Source of the DNA: Burkholderiales bacterium | GTDB lineage: Bacteria > Pseudomonadota > Gammaproteobacteria > Burkholderiales > Burkholderiaceae_C | NCBI GenBank assembly: GCA_025352345.1 | Contig: JANXTP010000097.1 | Span: forward strand, 1 to 10,044 | Length of the DNA stretch: 10,044 nt | Direction of reading: 5' to 3' | Part shown: positions 1 through 5,788 of the stretch, piece after piece | How the letters are laid out: each line of letters starts with the position of its first letter | How positions within the stretch are numbered: position 1 is the stretch's first letter | Notes under the pieces: generated by a model | Seen by the model: only the letters and a program-made list of their open reading frames with translations | The model's database searches: none | What the model was told of the DNA's origin: nothing | Made by a program: the position numbers and the translations under genes

Positions 1-882
1 CAGGTCGCCGACCGACTCGACCAGGTGCACCGCGGGCTGGGCGAGATGCAGGGGCTGGCGAAGGACGTGGGCTCGCTGAACCGTGTACTCAATAACGTCA
101 AATCACGCGGCGTCTTCGGCGAGGTGCAACTGGCCGGCCTGCTGGAGCAGGTGTTCACGCCCGAGCAATACGCCACCAACGTCGAGACGATTCCCGGCAG
201 CGGCGCGCGGGTCGAGTTCGCGATCAAGCTGCCGGGCCGCCGCGACGACGGTCTGCCGCTCTGGCTGCCGATCGATGCGAAATTCCCGCGCGAGGACTAC
301 GAGCGCCTGCTCGATGCACAGGAGCGCGCTGACCGGCCCGAGGCCGACGCGGCCGGCAAGGCGATCGAGATGCGCTTGCGGGCCGAGGCGAAGACCATCC
401 GCGAGAAGTACGTCGCGGCGCCGCACACCACCGAGTTCGCGATCCTGTTCGTGCCGACCGAGGGGCTGTATGCCGAAGCGCTGCGCAGGCCCGGTTTGAT
501 GGAGGCGCTGCAGCGCGAGCACCGCGTCATCCTGGCCGGCCCGACCACCTTGCTGGCCACGCTGAACAGCTTGCAGATGGGCTTTCGCACGCTGGCGCTT
601 GAGAAGCGCTCGACCGAGGTGTGGGAGGTGCTGGGCGCGGTGAAGACCGAGTTCGGCAAGTTTGGCGAGGTACTCGCGAAAACGAAGAAGAAGCTCGACG
701 AGGCCAGCAACACGATCGATCAGGCGCAGACGCGCACCAACGCGATGACGCGCAAGCTGAAGTCAGTCGAGGGCCTGTCCGAGCCGCGCACCCGCGCGCT
801 GTTGCCTGGCGCAGAGGCGGATGCGCAATCCGATGGTGAAATCGACATCGTGTCGGCCGCGTTGCCGACGGTCCGCGACTGA
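1..882 (+). CDS. rmuC: RmuC family DNA recombination protein, C-terminal part (5' truncated by window edge)
   Basis: The reading frame is open from base 1 and ends at TGA 880-882, giving 293 residues. E. coli RmuC is about 475 residues, so roughly the N-terminal 40%, which in the family carries a membrane anchor and long coiled coil, lies left of the window. What is visible is the conserved RmuC core: the segment around VKSRGVFGEVQL (about residues 33-44), the LWLPIDAKFPREDYERLL block (about 82-99) and the EFAILFVPTEGLYAEAL block (about 145-161), all hallmarks of the family. The end of the protein (about residues 215-260) is charged and probably a coiled coil. RmuC was identified as a factor limiting recombination at inverted repeats; its core is related to nuclease folds, but its biochemical activity is not settled. 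The stop overlaps the next gene's start by one base, implying co-transcription. No frameshift is seen. Confidence 0.93.
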   Translation, partial: QVADRLDQVHRGLGEMQGLAKDVGSLNRVLNNVKSRGVFGEVQLAGLLEQVFTPEQYATNVETIPGSGARVEFAIKLPGRRDDGLPLWLPIDAKFPREDYERLLDAQERADRPEADAAGKAIEMRLRAEAKTIREKYVAAPHTTEFAILFVPTEGLYAEALRRPGLMEALQREHRVILAGPTTLLATLNSLQMGFRTLALEKRSTEVWEVLGAVKTEFGKFGEVLAKTKKKLDEASNTIDQAQTRTNAMTRKLKSVEGLSEPRTRALLPGAEADAQSDGEIDIVSAALPTVRD

Positions 883-2135
883 TGGCGTTTTCGCGCCCGC
901 TGCTGGCGCTGATCCTCGGCCAGGTCTTTCTGCATTCCTGCATGACCGGCGTGCGTGTCGCGGCACCCTTGCAGATGCTGCAACAAGGCCATCCTCAGTG
1001 GGCGGTCGGTTTGCTGTTGGGCCTGTTCGCCGCCGCGCCGGTCGCGACCTCGCTGCGCTCCGGGCGCATGGCTGATCGCCACGGTTACCACCGGCCGATG
1101 CGATGGGCCGTCTGCCTCGCGGTCGCGGGTGCCCTGCTGGCCGCTGCGGCAGTGTGGTTGACCTCGTCTGCACCGGCCATTGAAGGGACGGCGCTCCATG
1201 GATTGAGGTTGGCGCCTCGCGGCGCCGCGTTGGCGATCTTGAGCGTGGCGGCAATGCTGTGCGGCGTGGGCGCCAACATGGGCCTGATCACGATCCAGCG
1301 CAGCGCCGGGCGCCTGGCCTCGGGCGGCGGCACCGAGATCACGCGGGTGTTCAGCTGGCTGGGCCTGGCGCCCGCGGTGTCGAACATGATCGGTCCGGTG
1401 GTGGCGGGCATGGTGATCGACGCCGCCGGGTTCGGCAGCGCCTTTCTCGCACTGGCTGCGCTGCCGCTGATCAGTCTGGCCTGGATGCGAAAGGTGCCGG
1501 TCGAAGTGCCGCCGGCACGAGCCGCCGGCACGCCTGTGACCAGCGCCTGGACGCTGCTGCGCCTGCCCGGGCTGCGCCGGCTGCTGGTCGTGAACTGGCT
1601 GTTGTCGTCGAGCTGGGACCTGCATGCCTTTCTGGTGCCGGTGCTCGGCCACGAGCGCGGCCTCAGCGCATCGGCGATCGGGCTGATCCTGGGCACGTTC
1701 GCCGCGGCGGTGGCGTCGGTCAGGCTGGTCATTCCGTGGATCGCGCACCATCTGCGCGAGGCCCAGGTGCTGGCCGGAGCCATGCTGACCACGGCAGCGG
1801 TGTTTGCGATCTATCCGCTGGCAACGTCGGCGCTGGCGATGGCCGTCTGTGGCGCCATGCTGGGCATTGCGCTGGGCTGTGTGCAGCCGATGATCATGAC
1901 CGCCTTGCACCGGCTGACGCCACCATCACGTCACGGCGAGGCCTTGGCGCTGCGCTCGATGACGATCAATGGGGCCAGCACACTGATGCCGCTGCTGTTC
2001 GGTCTGCTGGGCTCGGTGTTCGGCGCAGCGTCCTTGTTCTGGTTGATGGGCACCGCGATGGCTACTGGCAGCCTGGCGGCTCGGCAGGTCGGTCGCCCAT
2101 CGGCTGAAGCCGACTTGGCTGCGATCAGAACTTGA
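882..2135 (+). CDS. Major facilitator superfamily (MFS) transporter, substrate unknown
   Basis: A complete 417-residue protein with the size and hydrophobicity pattern of a 12-helix MFS permease in the inner membrane. Clear hydrophobic helices include residues about 6-28, 41-58, 74-94, 115-138, 163-181, 185-201, 233-254, 263-285, 297-314, 316-338 and 366-396 (the last stretch probably two helices). The MFS motif A lies between helices 2 and 3 at about residues 60-70 (SGRMADRHGYH), with the expected G, D, R and G. A hydrophilic central loop at about 202-225 separates the two six-helix halves. A short conserved-looking cytoplasmic segment near 342-359 (HRLTPPSRHGEALALRS) resembles drug/metabolite exporters of the MFS_1 group, but substrate and direction cannot be read from sequence. 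Translation starts at the ATG in the TGATG overlap with rmuC. No Shine-Dalgarno is evident, so coupling to rmuC is likely. The 3' end overlaps the convergent glutaredoxin gene by 11 bp. Confidence 0.9.
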   Translation: MAFSRPLLALILGQVFLHSCMTGVRVAAPLQMLQQGHPQWAVGLLLGLFAAAPVATSLRSGRMADRHGYHRPMRWAVCLAVAGALLAAAAVWLTSSAPAIEGTALHGLRLAPRGAALAILSVAAMLCGVGANMGLITIQRSAGRLASGGGTEITRVFSWLGLAPAVSNMIGPVVAGMVIDAAGFGSAFLALAALPLISLAWMRKVPVEVPPARAAGTPVTSAWTLLRLPGLRRLLVVNWLLSSSWDLHAFLVPVLGHERGLSASAIGLILGTFAAAVASVRLVIPWIAHHLREAQVLAGAMLTTAAVFAIYPLATSALAMAVCGAMLGIALGCVQPMIMTALHRLTPPSRHGEALALRSMTINGASTLMPLLFGLLGSVFGAASLFWLMGTAMATGSLAARQVGRPSAEADLAAIRT

Positions 2136-2799
2136 AATCGCCGGTACCAGGCGGCGGATCGCGACGAACTTCCTGCGCGTCGGTGAGCAGCGAGGGCAGC
2201 CGGGCCGACTTGTCCTTTTGTGGCGCATCGCGTTGTTCGGTCAGCGGCGCCGCCGTGGCGAACTGGTAGCCAGCGGGCAGCTTGGAATCCCTGGGGTACC
2301 CAGCCGCATCGAGGTACGATCCCCAGCCTTCAGAGGACCAGCCACGCACCACCTGCGCGCCGACGGTGATCGCCGGCAGGTCGTTGCCGCCAGTCAAGCG
2401 CAACAGCACCGCGCCGTCGTCGCCGGTGACCACGCTTTTCTCCACGTACGGAATGCCACGCTGCTGCAGGAACTGCCGTCCCGCATCGCAAGGGCCGCAG
2501 TTGGCCGACCCATACAGCGTGACCGGATAACGCTGCACCGCCTCCCGCACATCAACGGGCAAGGCCGCTGGCACACCGGCGGTGGGGCCTCTGGTCTTCA
2601 ATGTCGACAACTTGTCGCCGCTGGCCAGCGGCGGCCGGTCGGTGTAGGTCACCCGGCCGTCGCTGCCGACGACCTTGTACTGCTGCGCGAAGGCAGGCGC
2701 CGTGATGCCGGCGAGGCACGCCGCGCAGGCGAGGACTACAGCCCAGCCTGAAGACAGGCGCAACGGTGCGGATGGATGGGGATGTGGGGTCGATTTCAT
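2125..2799 (-). CDS. Exported DUF4124-glutaredoxin domain protein
   Basis: 224 residues from the ATG at 2799. This start is preferred over an in-frame GTG at 2850 because it has a strong GAGGAG ribosome site 8 nt upstream and begins a typical Sec signal peptide: a Lys near the start, a hydrophobic core at about residues 18-34, and AFA before Gln39 as the likely signal peptidase I site. The mature protein opens with a DUF4124-like segment (residues 39-57, YKVVGSDGRVTYTDRPP). A glutaredoxin/thioredoxin-like fold follows at about 92-168, with the redox motif Cys101-Gly-Pro-Cys104 and the cis-proline loop LPAITV at 141-146. A Pro/charge-rich tail (about 171-224) has no recognised domain. It likely acts as a periplasmic thiol-disulfide protein; substrate and partner are unknown. 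It lies 47 bp downstream of prlC and is probably co-transcribed with it. Function beyond redox is not inferred. Confidence 0.85.
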   Translation of the reverse strand: MKSTPHPHPSAPLRLSSGWAVVLACAACLAGITAPAFAQQYKVVGSDGRVTYTDRPPLASGDKLSTLKTRGPTAGVPAALPVDVREAVQRYPVTLYGSANCGPCDAGRQFLQQRGIPYVEKSVVTGDDGAVLLRLTGGNDLPAITVGAQVVRGWSSEGWGSYLDAAGYPRDSKLPAGYQFATAAPLTEQRDAPQKDKSARLPSLLTDAQEVRRDPPPGTGDFKF

Positions 2800-2807
2800 G
2801 ATCACGT

Positions 2808-2813
2808 CTCCTC
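2808..2813 (-). promoter_or_regulatory. Ribosome binding site that decides the start of the exported glutaredoxin gene
   Basis: On the minus strand GAGGAG is followed by an 8-nt spacer and the ATG at 2799. This supports the start that gives a clean signal peptide. The upstream GTG at 2850, which overlaps the prlC stop as GTGA, would add 17 hydrophilic residues before the signal peptide. Confidence 0.75.
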
Positions 2814-2846
2814 GGACATCATGCGATGCCGTAATTGCTCTGGTGG

Positions 2847-4910
2847 TCACGCCATGCCTTGATGACGCAGCAGTGCGTCGATGTTCGGCTCACGGCCGCG
2901 AAATGCCTTGAAGCTTTCCATCGCGGGCCGGCTGCCGCCCGCTTCGAGCACGGTCTGCCGGTAGCGGCGGCCGGTGGCAACGTTCAGCACACCGCCGTCC
3001 TGTGCTGATTCCTCGAACGCCGACCAGGCATCTGCTGACAGCACCTCGGCCCATTTGTAGCTGTAATAGCCCGCTGAATAGCCGCCGGCAAAGATGTGGG
3101 AGAAGCTGTGCTGGAAGCGGTTCAGCGCGGGCGGTTTGAACACCGACACCTCGTTGCGCACCTCGTCGAGCAGCTCGGTGATGCGGTCTTCGCTGCCCGG
3201 CTCGGCGTGCAGCCGCATGTCGAACAAGGCGAACTCCACCTGTCGCAGCGTCTGCAAACCGCTCTGGAAATTCTTCGCCGCCAGCATGCGGTCGAACAGC
3301 TCGCGCGGCAGTGCTGCCCCGGTGTCGACGTGAGACGTCAAGCGCTTGATCACATCCCATTCCCAGCAGAAGTTCTCCATGAACTGGCTGGGCAGCTCGA
3401 CCGCGTCCCATTCGACGCCTGAGATGCCGGCCACGCCGATGTCGTCGACCTGGGTCAGCATGTGGTGCAGGCCATGGCCGAATTCATGGAACAGCGTGGT
3501 GACGTCGTCATGGCTGAGCAGCGCCGCACGCCCCGGCAGCGGCGGCGTGAAGTTGCACACCAGCTGCGCCACTGGCGTCTGCAGCCGACCCTCCGGCCGC
3601 GCCCAGCGGCCACGCACGTCGTCCATCCAGGCGCCGGGCCGCTTGCCCGGGCGGGCGTAGGGGTCGAGATAGAACTGACCGACGAGTTCGGCGCCACCAT
3701 CGTCCGATGCGGCACTGGTGCGTTCGATGCGGAAGAAGCGCACGCTGGGATGCCACACCGGCGCGCTGTCGAGGCGGATCGTCACCTCGAACAGGGTCTC
3801 GATGATGCGGAACAACCCTTCGAGCACCTTGGGCTCGGTGAAATACTGCTTCACCTCGTGGTCGCTGAAAGCGTACCGGGCCTCCTTGAGTTTCTCGCTG
3901 GCGAAGGGCAGGTCCCAGGCCTGCAAGTCGGCTGTGCCCAGTTCGCTGCGGGCAAATTCGCGCAGCTCGGCCAGGTCCTGCAGCGCGTGCGGGCGAGCAC
4001 GGCGGGCGAGGTCGCGCAGGAAGTCCGTCACCTGCTTGGGAGACGTGGCCATCTTCGGCACCAGCGAGACATCGGCATAGCTCGGGTAGCCCAGCAGCTG
4101 TGCCTCTTCCTGGCGCAAGCGCAGCAACTCGCGCATCACCGCACTGTTGTCTTTTTCAGGCGGCCCCAGATCACTGGCGCGCGTGGCGTTGGCGATGTAG
4201 AGCCTTTCCCGCAACGCACGGTTCTGCGCATACTGCATCACCGGAAAGTAGCTGGGGAAATGCAGGGTCACCTTGTGGCCTGATTTGCCTTCGGCAATGG
4301 CGGCGGCGAGCGATGCCTCACGCGCATCGGCTGGCACTCCGACGAGTTCGTCAGCCGAGGCGTAGTACGCATACCCATCGGTGGCGTCGAGCACATGTTC
4401 AGAAAACTTCTGCGCCAGTTCGGCCTGCAATTCCTGTACGCGCTGGAAGCGCTGCTTGGCCTCGCCTTGCAACTCGGCTCCGGCCAGTACGAAGTCGCGC
4501 ATTGCGTTGCCCAGCGCCTGCCTGCGGGCCGGGCTCAATGCACGGTCTGTACCGGCCTCTGCAGCCTGCGCAATGGCCTTGTATTTGGCGTACAGCCGTT
4601 CATCGGCGGCATGGCGGCTGGATTGTTCGGTGACCTTGGGCAAAGCCTCGGTGAAGGCCGCGCGCAGGGCAGGGGTGTCAGCCACGGCGTTGAGGTGGCC
4701 GATGGCGCCCCAGACGAAGCGCAGCCGCTCGCCGGCAGTATCGAGCACCGCTGACACCGCGTCGTACTGCGCCGGAACGTCCGGGCCGACGGCGCGTTCG
4801 AGCGCTTCGTCGGCGTCCCGCAATAGCTCCTCGATCGCTGGCGCGACATGCTCCGGTCGAATCTGGTCGAAGGCGGGCAGGCCATCAGCGCTGAGCAACG
4901 GATTGGTCAT
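2847..4910 (-). CDS. prlC: Oligopeptidase A, M3 family zinc metallopeptidase
   Basis: 687 residues; E. coli oligopeptidase A (PrlC/OpdA) is 680. The start at 4910 is chosen because the protein then begins MTNPLL, as E. coli PrlC does from memory. An ATG three codons upstream (4919) and a GTG at 4967 are also in frame, and no site has a clear Shine-Dalgarno. The enzyme is a cytoplasmic endopeptidase that cleaves short peptides, including signal-peptide fragments. The zinc site is intact: His475-Glu476-Phe-Gly-His479, with the third ligand Glu505 in VELPSQ, the same spacing as in thimet oligopeptidase. The substrate-binding Gly/Tyr-rich segment FAGGYSAGYYSYKWAEV sits near residues 620-640. The upstream half is the helical domain typical of M3A enzymes. 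It is followed after 47 bp by the exported glutaredoxin gene. No truncation or lost catalytic residue is seen. Confidence 0.95.
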   Translation of the reverse strand: MTNPLLSADGLPAFDQIRPEHVAPAIEELLRDADEALERAVGPDVPAQYDAVSAVLDTAGERLRFVWGAIGHLNAVADTPALRAAFTEALPKVTEQSSRHAADERLYAKYKAIAQAAEAGTDRALSPARRQALGNAMRDFVLAGAELQGEAKQRFQRVQELQAELAQKFSEHVLDATDGYAYYASADELVGVPADAREASLAAAIAEGKSGHKVTLHFPSYFPVMQYAQNRALRERLYIANATRASDLGPPEKDNSAVMRELLRLRQEEAQLLGYPSYADVSLVPKMATSPKQVTDFLRDLARRARPHALQDLAELREFARSELGTADLQAWDLPFASEKLKEARYAFSDHEVKQYFTEPKVLEGLFRIIETLFEVTIRLDSAPVWHPSVRFFRIERTSAASDDGGAELVGQFYLDPYARPGKRPGAWMDDVRGRWARPEGRLQTPVAQLVCNFTPPLPGRAALLSHDDVTTLFHEFGHGLHHMLTQVDDIGVAGISGVEWDAVELPSQFMENFCWEWDVIKRLTSHVDTGAALPRELFDRMLAAKNFQSGLQTLRQVEFALFDMRLHAEPGSEDRITELLDEVRNEVSVFKPPALNRFQHSFSHIFAGGYSAGYYSYKWAEVLSADAWSAFEESAQDGGVLNVATGRRYRQTVLEAGGSRPAMESFKAFRGREPNIDALLRHQGMA

Positions 4911-5102
4911 GGGTTGCATGCTGGCTGAATATGGGGTGATCGAATGGAGGATGACGCATGACGCCACTCTGTATCGTGCACATGCAAATGGTGCTGGTCA
5001 GCGCCGCTACAAACCCAAAGACTAACCTTTGTCACCGCCGCTGCCCAATGCCCTTGCTCCGGCAACGAGAAGAACCACAGGCCGGAGGATCCCGAAAACA
5101 GC

Positions 5103-5125
5103 AAAGGCCGCTGCAGGCGGCCTTT
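5103..5125 (-). terminator. Rho-independent terminator of the sensor kinase/response regulator operon
   Basis: A perfect 9-bp inverted repeat (AAAGGCCGC / GCGGCCTTT) flanks a 5-base loop, starting 40 bp beyond the response regulator stop. Read on the minus strand, the stem ends in TTT and is followed by GCTGTTTT, a short interrupted U tract. On the plus strand the stem is followed by CGGGAGGG, so termination in that direction is much less likely. The position between two same-strand transcription units fits separation of the two-component operon from prlC. Confidence 0.8.
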
Positions 5126-5142
5126 CGGGAGGGCAGGGGGCC

Positions 5143-5159
5143 GGGAGTTCAAGACTCCC
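5143..5159 (-). other. Small hairpin in the 3' untranslated region of the response regulator
   Basis: A perfect 5-bp stem (GGGAG / CTCCC) with a 7-base loop lies just after the response regulator stop and 17 bp before the main terminator stem. It may protect the mRNA 3' end or simply be chance. It superficially resembles a tRNA T-arm (loop TTCAAGA on the plus strand), but no other part of a tRNA is present. Confidence 0.35.
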
Positions 5160-5164
5160 ACCGT

Positions 5165-5788
5165 TCACGACTTTCCCTGCGCGCCCAGCGCGATCTTCAG
5201 AAGATCGGCCACCGTGTTGGCATTGAGTTTTTCCATGATGTTGGCGCGATGGGCCTCGACCGTCTTGATGCTGATCCCCAGGTCATCGGCGATCTGCTTG
5301 TTCAGGCGGCCGGCAACGATGCGCTCCAGCACCTGGCTTTCACGGGTGGTCAGGCGCGACAGCAAGGCGTCGCGACTGGCCGCTTCCTGGTGGTGCGAGA
5401 ACGCAGCGCGGGCCTGATCCAGCATCCGCTCGACGAGACCAACCAGTTCCTCTTCCTTGAACGGTTTCTCGATGAAATCCATCGCGCCTTTTTTCATCGT
5501 CGTGACCGCCATCGGCACGTCGCCGTGGCCGGTGATGAAGACGATGGGCAGCGGGCTCTTGCGTTCGAGCAGGCGGTCTTGGAGCTCCAGGCCGCTCATG
5601 CCGTCCATGCGGATGTCGGCAATCAGGCAGGCCACTTCGCGTGAATCGAAGCGCGACAGGAAGGACTCCGACGAGTCGAAGCACTTGACGCGGTAGTCCT
5701 TGCCTTCAAGCAGCCACTGCAGAGAATCACGTACCGCCTCGTCGTCGTCGACGACATAGACAGTGCCTTTTTTGGGAATCAAGCTCAT
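5165..5788 (-). CDS. Two-component response regulator, FixJ/DctR-like (receiver plus LuxR-type DNA-binding domain)
   Basis: 207 residues. The start is the ATG at 5788, which overlaps the kinase stop codon as ATGA; no Shine-Dalgarno is visible, so translation is probably coupled to the kinase. The N-terminal receiver domain (about residues 8-122) has the acidic cluster Asp14-Asp15-Asp16, the phospho-acceptor Asp58 (in IADIRM), the switch Thr86 and the invariant Lys108 in EKPF. A linker of about 20 residues leads to a LuxR/FixJ-type helix-turn-helix at about 146-203 (LTTRESQVLERIVAG, then LNKQIADDLGISIKTVEAHR). Length and layout match FixJ, TtrR and DctR regulators. When phosphorylated by the adjacent kinase it should bind DNA and activate transcription; targets are not known from sequence. 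It is the last gene of its operon, with a terminator just downstream. Assignment to the class is secure; equating it with DctR specifically is not. Confidence 0.93.
   Translation of the reverse strand: MSLIPKKGTVYVVDDDEAVRDSLQWLLEGKDYRVKCFDSSESFLSRFDSREVACLIADIRMDGMSGLELQDRLLERKSPLPIVFITGHGDVPMAVTTMKKGAMDFIEKPFKEEELVGLVERMLDQARAAFSHHQEAASRDALLSRLTTRESQVLERIVAGRLNKQIADDLGISIKTVEAHRANIMEKLNANTVADLLKIALGAQGKS

Larger units (their letters stand above)
4911..5164. other. Intergenic spacer between prlC and the two-component operon
   Basis: This 254-bp stretch should hold the prlC promoter (minus strand) and the 3' end of the two-component operon transcript. The right-hand part holds a strong hairpin at 5103-5125 and a second small one at 5143-5159. 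In the left part I could not find a -35/-10 pair that I would defend for prlC. A plus-strand ATG at 4958 has a good GGAGG upstream, but the frame it opens runs into sequence antisense to the response regulator and has no recognisable protein character, so no gene is called. Confidence 0.5.

Noticed and set aside
720..1910. Minus-strand open frame of 396 codons opposite rmuC and the MFS gene
   Set aside because: Composition is dominated by His, Arg, Gln and Gly, a typical shadow of GC-rich coding sequence. It crosses two genes on the other strand.
2760..2799. Lipoprotein signal for the exported glutaredoxin (cysteines at residues 25 and 28)
   Set aside because: The residues before each Cys do not fit a good lipobox and the hydrophobic core would be too short. 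The AFA site before Gln39 is a better signal peptidase I site.
5143..5164. Possible tRNA 3' fragment or attachment-site remnant (T-arm-like GGGAG-TTCAAGA-CTCCC)
   Set aside because: No acceptor stem partner, no CCA end and no D or anticodon arm nearby; the last loop base does not fit the T-loop consensus. No integrase or mobile gene is in the window.
4958..5644. Plus-strand frame starting at an ATG with a good GGAGG upstream
   Set aside because: The first ~65 codons are in spacer sequence with no protein character and cross the terminator hairpin. The rest is antisense to the response regulator.
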